Positions 16,376 through 25,310 of a DNA stretch of 64,000 bases are shown piece after piece. This stretch comes from Marvinbryantia formatexigens DSM 14469. GTDB taxonomy: Bacteria > Bacillota > Clostridia > Lachnospirales > Lachnospiraceae. Within the stretch, counting starts at the first letter, position 1. The number at the start of each line of letters is the position of its first letter. The stretch covers positions 3,999,501 to 4,063,500 of the forward strand of contig NZ_CP102268.1 in assembly GCF_025148285.1 (NCBI RefSeq). The letters are read 5' to 3'. Position numbers and translations under genes: made by a program. Below the pieces are notes generated by a model. The model saw nothing but the letters and a program-made list of their open reading frames with translations, was not told where the DNA came from and ran no database searches.

Positions 16376-17467
16376 ATGGACAAAGAGAAATATGTGGCGT
16401 ATGTCGGAACCTATACGCACGGCAGCAGTGTAGGCGTTCATGTGTACGATCTGGACGTGGAAAACGGATATATGACGGAACGGGATGTCGTTCCGGTAAA
16501 TAATGCATCGCATCTTACAAAGTCAGACAATGGAAAATATCTGTATTCGATTGCGGATGAGGGCGTGGAGGTGTTAAAAATAGACCCGGAGACGGGCGAT
16601 CTTACGCCGATTAATAAAGTGGGTATCGACGGGATGAGAGGCTGCTTCCTCTCGACGGACCACCGGGGGAAATTTTTGTTTGTCGCCGGTTATCACGACG
16701 GCAAGGTGACGGTTGTCCACACGCACCGGGATGGACGCCTGGGCAGCGTGATGGATGGAATTTTCCACAAGGGGCTGTTCAGTGTGGCGGAGCGCAATTT
16801 CCGTCCGCATATCAGCTGCGTCATGCCGACGCCGGAGCAGAAATTCCTCTGCGTGGTGGACTGCGGTATCGACCATATCAACATTTATAAAGTAAATCCG
16901 ACCAGCGGAAAATTAAAGCTGCTGGATGTGGTGCGCTGCGAGCTGGAATCGGGCCCGCGTCTGATCCGCTTCAGCAAGGATGGCAGATTTGCCTATGTCA
17001 ACTGTGAGCTGAGCAATGAAATACTGGTGTACGCCTACGACGGAAGCGGAAAGCTTCCGAAGTTTGAGCTGCTCCAGAAGGTAGATTCCCGTATGGACAA
17101 AAAAGAGCTGCGGTGCGCCTGCTCCGGGCTCAGAATATCGCCGAGCGGAAAATATCTGTATACCTCGTCGGCGGGAGACAACAGCGTATCGATTTTCGCG
17201 ATTGACCAGGAGAAGGGGACGCTTTCCAAAATCCTCTCTCTGCCGATAAGCGGAAAGTATCCGAAGGATATCGACGTTTTTCCGGATGAAAAGACGCTGG
17301 TCACGCTCAACCATGAATCAAACGAAATCCGTTTCTTCCGGATCGATTATGAAAGAGGGCTTCTCGTGATGAAGGGAAGACCGATTAAAATTGATACGCC
17401 GAACTGTATCCTTATCTCCAGGGTCGGAGAACCGGCTGAGGAGACGCAGCAGACAGTAAACGGGTAA
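16376..17467 (+). CDS. Lactonase-family beta-propeller protein (6-phosphogluconolactonase type)
   Basis: A 363-residue seven-bladed propeller of the YbhE/Pgl family, which in some members hydrolyses 6-phosphogluconolactone. Evidence is the N-terminal YVGTYTHGSSVGVHVYDLD, repeated blade motifs such as SHLTKSDNGKYLYSI, and HISCVMPTPEQKFLCVVD. The frame stays open far upstream over the protease gene, but the ATG at 16376 with AAAGGACG is the sensible start. The protein is cytosolic, and the true substrate is open in this family. It converges on aroC, with a shared hairpin between them. Confidence 0.85.
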   Translation: MDKEKYVAYVGTYTHGSSVGVHVYDLDVENGYMTERDVVPVNNASHLTKSDNGKYLYSIADEGVEVLKIDPETGDLTPINKVGIDGMRGCFLSTDHRGKFLFVAGYHDGKVTVVHTHRDGRLGSVMDGIFHKGLFSVAERNFRPHISCVMPTPEQKFLCVVDCGIDHINIYKVNPTSGKLKLLDVVRCELESGPRLIRFSKDGRFAYVNCELSNEILVYAYDGSGKLPKFELLQKVDSRMDKKELRCACSGLRISPSGKYLYTSSAGDNSVSIFAIDQEKGTLSKILSLPISGKYPKDIDVFPDEKTLVTLNHESNEIRFFRIDYERGLLVMKGRPIKIDTPNCILISRVGEPAEETQQTVNG

Positions 17468-17500
17468 GAACTGGCTGAGGCGATGCGGCAGATAACAGAA

Positions 17501-17536
17501 AAAGGGGATACCGCCGGTATGGCATCGGCGGTATCC
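17501..17536 (-). terminator. aroC terminator
   Basis: The 10-bp stem GGATACCGCC/GGCGGTATCC (17506-17515 with 17527-17536) is followed on the - strand by CCTTTTTCTG, a T-run. It lies between the convergent lactonase and aroC genes and serves aroC best. Confidence 0.8.
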
Positions 17537-17552
17537 TGCTCTGCAAAGCATA

Positions 17553-18653
17553 TTATTTGTAAAAATCTGTAATGGCGTCCATTCTGGCGTACATGTTGGC
17601 GAAGAGGGCATCCACGATCGTGATGGCGGCCATAGACTCCACGACGACGACCGCGCGCGCGGCGATCAGCGGGTCGTGGCGTCCCTTTACGCGGACCGTG
17701 AGCGGCTCGCCGCTGCGGGAGACTGTCTGCTGCGGGACGGAAATGGACGGTGTGGGTTTAAAGCCGGCGCGCAGCAGAAGCTCGCTGCCGTCACTGATGC
17801 CGCCGAGTGTGCCGCCGCTGTGATTGGTAAGCTTTTGGATGGAGCCTGGCTCCCGGCAGACGAAGCCGTCGTTATTTTCACTGCCGCGCGCCCTGGACGC
17901 AGAAAATCCGTCGCCGATTTCAAAGGATTTGACTGCGCCGATGGAGCAGATTGCCTTGGCGAGATTGGCGCTTAACTTTTCGAAAACAGGGTCGCCAAGC
18001 CCGGCGGGAAGATGGCGCACGATGCATTCGACAACGCCGCCGGCGGAATCGCCGTTTGCTTTGCACTTTGAAAGATATTCAGCCGCCTGCTCTGCAGCCG
18101 CGGCATCCGGCATATTCAGCGGATTGCGGCTGATTTCCGCTTCGCAGAAGCGCGCGGGATCTATCTCCACCGGACCGATGGAGCGCACATAAGAGGTAAA
18201 GGAAATACCGAGGGATGCAAGGATCTTGCAGGCAACGGCGCCGGCGGCGACCCTGCCGATAGTTTCCCGTCCTGAGGAGCGGCCGCCGCCGCGGTAATCG
18301 CGGAAGCCGTATTTCTTATCGAAGGTGTAGTCCGCGTGACCGGGACGGTAGTAATTTGCGATTTCGCGATAGTCCGCGGAGCGCTGCGTCTGGTTGTAGA
18401 CAAGCATGGAAATCGGACAGCCGGTCGTTTTTCCCTCAAAGACGCCTGAAAGGATCTCTACGGAATCCTCCTCTCTGCGCGGAGTGGAAAACGCGTTCTG
18501 TCCCGGTTTTCTGCGGTCCAGAAATTTCTGTATGTCGTCTTCGCAAAGTGCCAGACCGGCGGGACAACCGTCCACGACGACGCCAAGCGCCCTGCCGTGC
18601 GATTCGCCCCAGGTGCTGATCTGAAATAACCTGCCGTATGTAGAACCTGCCAT
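17553..18653 (-). CDS. aroC: Chorismate synthase
   Basis: Catalyses the last step of the shikimate pathway, EPSP to chorismate, using reduced FMN. The 366 residues carry the family signatures: STWGESHGRALG near the N-terminus, the GHADYTFDKKYGFRDYRGGGRSSGRET region (about 105-131), and FKPTPSIS plus GRHDPLIAARA toward the end. Length is normal. CAGGAGGC precedes the ATG. It appears to be a single-gene unit with its own promoter and terminator. Confidence 0.97.
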   Translation of the reverse strand: MAGSTYGRLFQISTWGESHGRALGVVVDGCPAGLALCEDDIQKFLDRRKPGQNAFSTPRREEDSVEILSGVFEGKTTGCPISMLVYNQTQRSADYREIANYYRPGHADYTFDKKYGFRDYRGGGRSSGRETIGRVAAGAVACKILASLGISFTSYVRSIGPVEIDPARFCEAEISRNPLNMPDAAAAEQAAEYLSKCKANGDSAGGVVECIVRHLPAGLGDPVFEKLSANLAKAICSIGAVKSFEIGDGFSASRARGSENNDGFVCREPGSIQKLTNHSGGTLGGISDGSELLLRAGFKPTPSISVPQQTVSRSGEPLTVRVKGRHDPLIAARAVVVVESMAAITIVDALFANMYARMDAITDFYK

Positions 18654-18684
18654 GATATCTGCCTCCTGAAAAAAGTTTATTAAT

Positions 18685-18713
18685 AGTATAGCGAATTATG
18701 AAAAGATTGTAAA
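18685..18713 (-). promoter_or_regulatory. aroC promoter
   Basis: On the - strand: TTTACA, 17-nt spacer, TATACT, ending about 30 bp before the aroC start. Confidence 0.8.
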
Positions 18714-18727
18714 GTCGTTTGGGCTGA

Positions 18728-18756
18728 TTGACAAATTTTGCGGATAATTCTATACT
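18728..18756 (+). promoter_or_regulatory. Promoter of the rhomboid-like gene
   Basis: TTGACA (perfect -35), 17-nt spacer, TATACT, about 39 bp before the start codon. It is divergent from the aroC promoter. Confidence 0.85.
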
Positions 18757-18794
18757 AGATGAAATAAAAGACAACATGGAAAAGGTGTGGAAGT

Positions 18795-19649
18795 ATGAAG
18801 TGGATTATAAAAATGGAACGGAAATATGGCAGATATGCGATTCGTAACCTGTCTGCCTATATTATTGCCCTCTATGCGGCGGGGTATCTGATGGAGCTGC
18901 TCAGTCCCAATATCCTTGGGTGGCTGACGCTGGAACCGGCATATATCCTGCGAGGGCAGGTCTGGAGACTGGTGTCGTGGATTCTGATTCCACCGGACAG
19001 TCTGGATATTTTTACGATTATCATGCTGTATTTTTACTACTCGGTCGGAAATACGCTGGAGAAGACCTGGGGAGCCTTCCGCTATAACCTGTATATTTTT
19101 TCGGGCGTCCTCTTTACGGTAATCGGTGCGTTTATTCTTTACGGTATTCTGCGTATGCAGTACCCCTCCAGTGTGATACCAAGCGTCGGAAGCGCTTTCA
19201 GCACATACTATATCAGTATGTCTATTCTGCTTGCGTTTACCGCCACCTATCCGGATGCGGAGGTGCTGCTGTATTTCTTTATCCCGATAAAGATGAAATG
19301 GCTGGGAATCGTTTACGGAATATTTATTGTTATCAATTTTATCAACAGCGGCTGGTCGGGCAAGGTGGTCATTATCGCGTCTCTGCTGAACTTTATCGTG
19401 TTCTTCCTCAGTACGCGCAACCTGAAGCGGTATTCGCCGAAGGAGCAGAAGCGCAGGCATGATTTTAAGAAGGCGACGGCGCCGACGCGGGTGAAAAACG
19501 GGCAGGTTACGCGCCATAAATGTGCAGTATGCGGAAGGACGGAGCTGGACGGCGATAATCTGGAATTCCGGTTCTGTTCGAAGTGCGACGGAAATTATGA
19601 GTATTGTCAGGACCATCTGTTTACGCACGAGCATATCCGCCGCTCCTAG
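18795..19649 (+). CDS. Rhomboid-like membrane protein with C-terminal Cys cluster
   Basis: A 284-residue protein with about six hydrophobic segments (residues 20-205) in a rhomboid-like layout (EPAYILRGQVWRLVSWIL near 50-67 resembles the rhomboid L1 region). The usual Ser motif (GxSG) and the late catalytic His are not seen, so it is probably not a protease. Residues 220-284 are hydrophilic and hold HKCAVCGR and FCSKCDGNYEYC, a likely zinc-binding site. Function is unknown; a membrane-protein-handling or scaffolding role is only a guess. It has its own strong promoter. Confidence 0.72.
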   Translation: MKWIIKMERKYGRYAIRNLSAYIIALYAAGYLMELLSPNILGWLTLEPAYILRGQVWRLVSWILIPPDSLDIFTIIMLYFYYSVGNTLEKTWGAFRYNLYIFSGVLFTVIGAFILYGILRMQYPSSVIPSVGSAFSTYYISMSILLAFTATYPDAEVLLYFFIPIKMKWLGIVYGIFIVINFINSGWSGKVVIIASLLNFIVFFLSTRNLKRYSPKEQKRRHDFKKATAPTRVKNGQVTRHKCAVCGRTELDGDNLEFRFCSKCDGNYEYCQDHLFTHEHIRRS

Positions 19650-19789
19650 CGTATAAAAATGGAAACTGCTCAGCCATCAGACCACAGGTCCGCGTTTCGC
19701 TCCGGTCTGTGTCAGACGTGTGCCGCTGGCACACGGCACCCTGCTGCGCAGGATATCCGCTGTTTGCAAAAAATGTTGTGAGGCACGAA

Positions 19790-21667
19790 ATGAAGAAGGT
19801 ATTTAATTTTAAAATAAAGGCAGGGTGGGCAAATGCGCTGGTGCTGGCGCTGATGCCCCCCCTGACGCTCTGCTGCCTGGAATTTTACACGCATGTGCCG
19901 TGGGATCTGACAGTACCGATTTTTCTTTTGAATCTGTTGTTTTACTATCTGCTGTTTGCAGTCTGCAGCTTTGTTTTTGGAAGCACGGCGGTGGGCTATG
20001 CGGTTGCGCCGCTGTTTCCGATGCTGTTCGGACTGATTAATTATTTTGTCGTGGACTTCCGCTCCTCGCCGATCGTTCCCTGGGATTTGTATTCGCTGGG
20101 AACGGCGGTTTCGGTTGCCGGCAATTATTCCTATACCATTTCCGCACGGCTGGTGCTGGTGGTGCTGGGCTTTCTGCTGATTGCTTTTCTGGGGAGCCGT
20201 ACCAGTGTCCGCCTGAGAAAGCCGGTGGTGCGGATTGCGGGCGCTGCGGCGCTGGTGCTTTCTATCGCAGTATGGGTGCAGGCTATCGGGACGGATACGG
20301 CTGTTTCCGTATTCGGGCTGGATACCACGCTTTTTACGCCCAATGTTCTTTACCGCAACAACGGGCTGACGGTCGGCTTTCTCGGAAATCTGAAATATAT
20401 GAAGGTGCAGAAGCCGGAGGGATACACGGCGCAGAGGGCGGAGGAGATTGCCGCGCCCTATAAAGAGGATGGACAGGACGCATCCGGTGCGCAGACAGAG
20501 CCGGAGGATGAAGCATCGGCTGCGCAGACAGGGACTTTGGCGGCGCAGGAGACGGCGGATATGCCGAATGTAATTGTTATCATGAATGAGGCGTTTTCCG
20601 ATTTGTCGGTGTTTGGTGATTTTGAGACGGATTACGACTATATGCCGTTCATTCATTCACTGGAGGAGAATGTCATTAAGGGAAACTGCTATGTTTCGGT
20701 AAAGGGCGGCAACACGGCAAATTCGGAATATGAATTTCTGACCGGGGATTCGATGGCGTTTCTGCCGGCGGGCAGCGTGCCATACCAGCAGTATATCAAA
20801 AAGGATATGCCGTCGCTTGCCAGCTATCTGGGGTCGCTGGGCTACCGGACAACGGCGATTCATCCATACAATGCCTCCGGATGGGACCGGGATGATGTTT
20901 ACCCCAGACTTGGATTTGATAATATGCTGTTTAAGAATGATTTCTCCAATCCGCTGCTGATTCGCAATTATGTCAGCGATAATTCGGCGTTTACGAAAAT
21001 CATTGAGCTGTATGAAGAAAAGCAGGCGGACGAGCCTATGTTTGTTTTTGAAGTCACCATGCAGAATCACGGCGGCTACAGCAAGGACGTGGAGGGCTTT
21101 GAGGAATCCGTTCATCTGACAGATCTGGAAAATAAGACCACCAGTGTGCGCGCGGCGGAGAAATACCTTACGCTGATGCTGGAGAGCGACCGTGCGTTTG
21201 AGATGCTGGTGAATTACTTCGCGGGGCAGGAGGAGGATACCATCATTCTCATGTTCGGCGACCATCAGCCCTCGGATTATGTCACAAACACGATTCTGCG
21301 GCTGCTGGGTCTGGAACGTGAGGGCTCGGACGAGGTTTACTTTAATAATTATATTGTGCCCTATATTATGTGGGCGAACTTTGATCTGGACGGGGAAACA
21401 GAAGGGGAGGACACCAGTCTGAATTACCTGGGCGGAATGCTGCTGGAGAAGGCGGGCCTTCCTCTGACCGGCTACCAGAAATATCTGCAGGAGCTTCAAG
21501 TAACGGTGCCGGTAATCACGGCGAACATGATTATGACGGAGGATGGCGTGCGGTACCGCTATGATGACGGTGAGGAGCTGGTATCTTCACTGCTGGAGGA
21601 TTATCATATGCTGATGTACAATCATCTGGCGGACAGTACAAACCTTGTCAGTGGATTTTTCGATTAA
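19790..21667 (+). CDS. LTA-synthase-type sulfatase-domain membrane enzyme
   Basis: A polyglycerol-phosphate or phosphoglycerol transferase type enzyme (LtaS/alkaline-phosphatase superfamily) acting outside the membrane. The 625 residues have about five membrane segments in the first 200, an acidic Ala/Glu/Gln linker (about 220-255), then the catalytic domain: metal ligand Glu267 in VIVIMNEAFSD, nucleophile Thr309 in GGNTANSEYEFLTG, HGGY, and Asp491-His492 in MFGDHQPSD. The frame is open 62 codons upstream, but MKKVFNFKIKAG at 19790 with GTGAGG is the better start. It may make lipoteichoic acid or decorate a glycan. Confidence 0.88.
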   Translation: MKKVFNFKIKAGWANALVLALMPPLTLCCLEFYTHVPWDLTVPIFLLNLLFYYLLFAVCSFVFGSTAVGYAVAPLFPMLFGLINYFVVDFRSSPIVPWDLYSLGTAVSVAGNYSYTISARLVLVVLGFLLIAFLGSRTSVRLRKPVVRIAGAAALVLSIAVWVQAIGTDTAVSVFGLDTTLFTPNVLYRNNGLTVGFLGNLKYMKVQKPEGYTAQRAEEIAAPYKEDGQDASGAQTEPEDEASAAQTGTLAAQETADMPNVIVIMNEAFSDLSVFGDFETDYDYMPFIHSLEENVIKGNCYVSVKGGNTANSEYEFLTGDSMAFLPAGSVPYQQYIKKDMPSLASYLGSLGYRTTAIHPYNASGWDRDDVYPRLGFDNMLFKNDFSNPLLIRNYVSDNSAFTKIIELYEEKQADEPMFVFEVTMQNHGGYSKDVEGFEESVHLTDLENKTTSVRAAEKYLTLMLESDRAFEMLVNYFAGQEEDTIILMFGDHQPSDYVTNTILRLLGLEREGSDEVYFNNYIVPYIMWANFDLDGETEGEDTSLNYLGGMLLEKAGLPLTGYQKYLQELQVTVPVITANMIMTEDGVRYRYDDGEELVSSLLEDYHMLMYNHLADSTNLVSGFFD

Positions 21668-21669
21668 AA

Positions 21670-21744
21670 ATGATGCCGGTGCAGGACTTTGAAGGCGCAC
21701 AGCGCGGAAAGTCTGCCGGTATCATAGCCGGGCTTTATCCCGGC
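21670..21744 (+). promoter_or_regulatory. Two consecutive hairpins before nagB
   Basis: A long hairpin (outer 10-bp stem ATGATGCCGG/CCGGTATCAT, 21670-21679 with 21716-21725, plus inner pairing of GGACTTT with AAAGTC) is followed by GCCGGG/CCCGGC (21727-21744). Neither has a T-run after it. It could be 3' processing structure for the upstream gene or leader structure for nagB. Confidence 0.5.
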
Positions 21745-21780
21745 ATTAATAAATATTAAATATTTAAGGAGGAAAGGATT

Positions 21781-22518
21781 ATGAGATTTGTGAAAGCAAA
21801 GGACTACAACGACATGAGCAGAAAGGCGGCAAATATCATCAGTGCACAGGTGATTTTAAGACCGGACTGCGTGCTGGGGCTGGCGACCGGCTCCTCGCCG
21901 GTGGGGCTCTATCAGTGCCTGATAGAGTGGTATGAGAAGGGGGACCTTGATTTCTCGGGCGTTACCAGTGTCAATCTGGATGAATACCGCGGTCTTCCGC
22001 ATGACAACCCGCAGAGCTACTATTATTTCATGAATGACCATTTATTCTCCCATATTAATACAGACCCGGCAAAAACGCATGTGCCGGACGGCATGATTGC
22101 GGATGCCGGCGAGGCGTGCAGCCAGTATGACGAGACGATCCGGAGCACCGGCGGCGTGGATCTTCAGCTTCTCGGTATGGGGCACAACGGACACATCGGC
22201 TTTAATGAGCCGGATGAGGAATTTGCGAAGGGTACTCACTGTGTAGACCTTGCACAGTCCACCATCGACGCCAACTCCAGATTTTTCGCTTCCCGCGAGG
22301 AAGTGCCGACGCAGGCGTACACGATGGGTATCCAGACCATCATGGCGGCGAAGAAGATTCTGGTGGTTGTCAGCGGCGCGGATAAGGCGGATATCGTGGA
22401 AAAGGCATTTTTCGGACCGATTACGCCGCATGTGCCGGCTTCCATTCTCCAGCTTCACGCGGATGTGACGGTTGTAGGCGACGAGGCGGCATTTGCGAAA
22501 ATTGCAGACCGCATTTAA
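21781..22518 (+). CDS. nagB: Glucosamine-6-phosphate deaminase
   Basis: Converts glucosamine-6-phosphate to fructose-6-phosphate and ammonia, feeding amino sugars into glycolysis. The 245 residues include the family motifs LGLATGSSPVGLY (substrate phosphate loop), NLDEYRGLP (the acidic active-site residue) and GMGHNGHIGFNEP. An AAGGAGG binding site precedes the ATG. nagA follows 33 nt later, so the two act as one operon for N-acetylglucosamine use or cell-wall recycling. Confidence 0.96.
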   Translation: MRFVKAKDYNDMSRKAANIISAQVILRPDCVLGLATGSSPVGLYQCLIEWYEKGDLDFSGVTSVNLDEYRGLPHDNPQSYYYFMNDHLFSHINTDPAKTHVPDGMIADAGEACSQYDETIRSTGGVDLQLLGMGHNGHIGFNEPDEEFAKGTHCVDLAQSTIDANSRFFASREEVPTQAYTMGIQTIMAAKKILVVVSGADKADIVEKAFFGPITPHVPASILQLHADVTVVGDEAAFAKIADRI

Positions 22519-22551
22519 GGGCGGAGGCGACCGGACGGGAGGAAAAATAAT

Positions 22552-23688
22552 ATGATAATAAAAAACGGACTGGTATATGGAGAGGATTTCTCTTTTAAAA
22601 AAGCGGATATCCAGATAACCGGAGAAAGCTTCGGAGAGATTGCGCCGCAGCTTCCGGCAGACGAAAAAGAGCAGATAATCGATGCAGAAGGGCTGTATGT
22701 GATACCTGGTCTGGTGGATATTCATTTTCACGGATGCGCCGGTTATGATTTCTGCGACGGGACGGTAGAGGCATTCGACGCTATCATGCAGTATGAAATG
22801 GAGCACGGCGTCACCTCGGTATCCCCGGCAACGATGACGCTTTCGGAAGGGAAGCTTGCGCAGGTCTTTGAGAATGCCGGAAAATATGAGAATAACCGCG
22901 GAAGCCAGATACGCGGTATCACGATGGAGGGACCGTTTGTTTCGATGGCAAAGAAGGGCGCGCAGAACGCCAGCTATATTCATCGCCCGGATATGCGGTT
23001 CTTTGAGAAGATGCAGAAGCTTTCCGGTGGTATGATACGCCAGGTGGCAGTAGCGCCGGAGGAGGATAAGGATTTTGCTTTTATTAAAGAAGTGAAGGAG
23101 CAGACGTGTGCTTCCGTAGCGCACACCACGGCGGATTATGATACGGCGGCGGCAGCCTTTGCGGCGGGAGCCTGCCATGTGACACACCTGTTTAATGCAA
23201 TGCCGCCCTTTTCACACCGGGCGCCCGGCGTGATCGGCGCAGCCTTTGACGCGAAAAATGTGTCTGTTGAGCTGATCTGCGACGGCATCCATGTACATCC
23301 TTCGATGGTGCGGGCAGCGTTTGCCATGTTCGGCGCAGAACGCATCTGCATGATCAGCGACAGTATGATGGCGACCGGCATGGAAAATGGAGATTACGCG
23401 CTTGGCGGGCAGCCGGTAAAGGTGGTCGGCAGACTGGCGACTCTGAAGGACGGCACTATTGCCGGTTCGGCGTCCAATCTTCTGGATTGTCTGCGTGTGG
23501 CTGTGAAGGATATGGGCATCCCGCTGGCGGATGCGGTGCGCGCGTGCACCGCCACACCGGCGCAATCGCTTGGCTTTTACGGGGAATGCGGCAGCATCAG
23601 TGCGGGAAAATCGGCGGACCTTGTGCTGCTTGATAAGGAGCTGAATCTGGTGCAGGTAATCTGCAGAGGAGCTGCAGTCCATAAGTAA
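22552..23688 (+). CDS. nagA: N-acetylglucosamine-6-phosphate deacetylase
   Basis: Removes the acetyl group from GlcNAc-6-phosphate to give the NagB substrate. The 378 residues show the amidohydrolase fold with metal ligands in VDIHFHGCAGYDF, the Glu motif TMEGPF, the His in TAHTTADY-type context (VAHTTADYD), HVTHLFNAM and the catalytic Asp in MISDSMMATG. The end has a typical GSISAGKSADLVLLD amidohydrolase closing motif. It forms an operon with nagB. Confidence 0.96.
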   Translation: MIIKNGLVYGEDFSFKKADIQITGESFGEIAPQLPADEKEQIIDAEGLYVIPGLVDIHFHGCAGYDFCDGTVEAFDAIMQYEMEHGVTSVSPATMTLSEGKLAQVFENAGKYENNRGSQIRGITMEGPFVSMAKKGAQNASYIHRPDMRFFEKMQKLSGGMIRQVAVAPEEDKDFAFIKEVKEQTCASVAHTTADYDTAAAAFAAGACHVTHLFNAMPPFSHRAPGVIGAAFDAKNVSVELICDGIHVHPSMVRAAFAMFGAERICMISDSMMATGMENGDYALGGQPVKVVGRLATLKDGTIAGSASNLLDCLRVAVKDMGIPLADAVRACTATPAQSLGFYGECGSISAGKSADLVLLDKELNLVQVICRGAAVHK

Positions 23689-23817
23689 AATACCCCACGG
23701 TAAGCAATGGAATATCTGACCCTCGCGGCAGAGGGACAAAGGCTGCATTGCGGAGCCATCCGCAGTCTGCAGGAACCGTAAATGCAGCCATATATCAGGA
23801 TAGAAAAGAGGAACAAC

Positions 23818-25101
23818 ATGGAAAAGCAATACAGACAGGAAACGAAATGTATTCAGTCGGGCTGGACCCCGAAAAACGGGGAGCCGCGGATTATGCCGAT
23901 TATCCAGAGCACGACCTTTAAATATGAATCGACGGAGGAAATGGGACGGCTGTTTGACCTGGAGGAGGATGGCTATTTTTATTCCCGCGTGCAGAATCCG
24001 ACCAGCGATATGGTGGCGGCAAAGATTGCCGACTTGGAGGGCGGTGTTGCGGCGGTGCTTACCAGCTCCGGACAGGCGGCGAATTTCTATGCTGTGCTGA
24101 ATATCTGCGAGGCGGGCGACCATATCGTGTCAGCTGCATCCATTTATGGCGGCACGTACAATCTGTTTGGCGTTACTTTAAAGAAGCTTGGCATCGAATG
24201 CACCTTCGTGGATGCGGATGCCGACGAGGAGACGATTGCGGCGGCATTCCGTCCGAATACGAAGGTGATGTTTGCAGAGACAATCGCCAATCCGGCGCTG
24301 GTGGTGCTCGATATTGAGAAATTTGCGCGTATCGCACACGCGCACCAGGTGCCGCTGATTGTCGACAATACCTTTGCCACGCCGATTAACTGCCGTCCGT
24401 TTGAGTGGGGCGCGGACATCGTCGTGCATTCCACCACAAAATATATGGATGGTCACGCCATGCAGATTGGCGGCGCCATTGTGGACAGCGGCAATTTCGA
24501 CTGGGACGCCTGCGGCAGTAAATTCCACGGGCTGACAGAGCCGGACGAATCTTATCACGGTATCGTTTACACGAAGAAATTTGGAAAAGCAGCCTATATT
24601 ACAAAGGCAACCGTGCAGCTCATGCGCGACCTTGGCGCGGTGCCGTCGCCGATGAACTGCTTTCTGCTGAATGTAGGGCTGGAGACGCTGGCGCTGCGCA
24701 TGGAGCGCCACTGCTACAATGCGGGCAGAATCGCGGAGTATCTGAACAGTCATGAAAAAGTGAGCCATGTAAATTACGCCGGGCTGCCGACGGACAAATA
24801 CTATGCGCTGGCGCAGAAGTATATGCCGAAGGGGACCTGCGGCGTGATTTCCTTCGAGCTGACCGGCGGGCGGGAGGCGGCGGTGCGCTTTATGGACAGC
24901 CTGAAGCTGGCGGCAATCGTTACCCATGTGGCGGATGCCCGCACCGGGGTACTTCATCCGGCAAGCCATACGCACCGCCAGATGAACGATCAGCAGCTGA
25001 AGGAAGCGGGCGTATCACCGGGACTGATTCGCCTCTCCGTTGGCATCGAAAATGTGGATGACCTGCTGGAGGATCTTGCGCAGGCGCTGGAGCAGGCGTA
25101 A
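23818..25101 (+). CDS. metY: O-acetylhomoserine sulfhydrylase-type PLP enzyme
   Basis: A Cys/Met-metabolism PLP enzyme that makes homocysteine (or related thioethers) from O-acetylhomoserine and sulfide. The 427 residues are the usual MetY length, longer than methionine gamma-lyase or cystathionine lyases (near 390-400). The PLP lysine lies in VHSTTKYMDGHA, and YSRVQNPTSDMVAAKIA and the LTSSGQAA segment are family motifs. The ATG at 23818 with AAGAGG is preferred over one 36 bases upstream. No SAM or T-box riboswitch was seen in the 129-bp gap before it. Confidence 0.85.
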   Translation: MEKQYRQETKCIQSGWTPKNGEPRIMPIIQSTTFKYESTEEMGRLFDLEEDGYFYSRVQNPTSDMVAAKIADLEGGVAAVLTSSGQAANFYAVLNICEAGDHIVSAASIYGGTYNLFGVTLKKLGIECTFVDADADEETIAAAFRPNTKVMFAETIANPALVVLDIEKFARIAHAHQVPLIVDNTFATPINCRPFEWGADIVVHSTTKYMDGHAMQIGGAIVDSGNFDWDACGSKFHGLTEPDESYHGIVYTKKFGKAAYITKATVQLMRDLGAVPSPMNCFLLNVGLETLALRMERHCYNAGRIAEYLNSHEKVSHVNYAGLPTDKYYALAQKYMPKGTCGVISFELTGGREAAVRFMDSLKLAAIVTHVADARTGVLHPASHTHRQMNDQQLKEAGVSPGLIRLSVGIENVDDLLEDLAQALEQA

Positions 25102-25116
25102 ATTTGTAAATTATGC

Positions 25117-25145
25117 TTGCAAAACACAGGCAGGTATGTTAAAAT
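25117..25145 (+). promoter_or_regulatory. tRNA-Leu promoter
   Basis: TTGCAA, 17-nt spacer, TAAAAT, with a predicted start about 25 nt before the tRNA 5' end. Confidence 0.7.
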
Positions 25146-25176
25146 ATTTTTCGGTCGATGAGACTGGAAAATATTT

Positions 25177-25259
25177 GCCGGCGTGTCGGAATGGCAGACG
25201 AGGCAGACTCAAAATCTGTTGTGGGCAACCACGTATGGGTTCAAGTCCCATTGCCGGCA
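25177..25259 (+). tRNA. tRNA-Leu (anticodon CAA)
   Basis: The acceptor stem GCCGGCG pairs with TGCCGGC. The anticodon stem GCAGA/TCTGT encloses the loop CTCAAAA with anticodon CAA (25210-25212), reading UUG. The long variable arm (GTGGGCAACCAC) marks a class II tRNA, and the T-loop is GGTTCAAGTCC. The discriminator base is A and CCA is not encoded. No integrase or att repeat is next to it. Confidence 0.95.
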
Positions 25260-25269
25260 GAAGAAAAAT

Positions 25270-25298
25270 GGTGCAGCCAATGGTTGTACCGTTTTTTT
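25270..25298 (+). terminator. Terminator after tRNA-Leu
   Basis: A nine-pair stem GGTGCAGCC/GGTTGTACC with an AAT loop is followed by G and seven T residues. Confidence 0.9.
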
Positions 25299-25310
25299 AT
25301 ATAAGGAGAA

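Noticed and set aside
23689-23817. SAM or T-box riboswitch ahead of metY
   Set aside because: No S-box core or T-box TGG bulge motif could be seen in the gap; only short self-complementary pieces are present.
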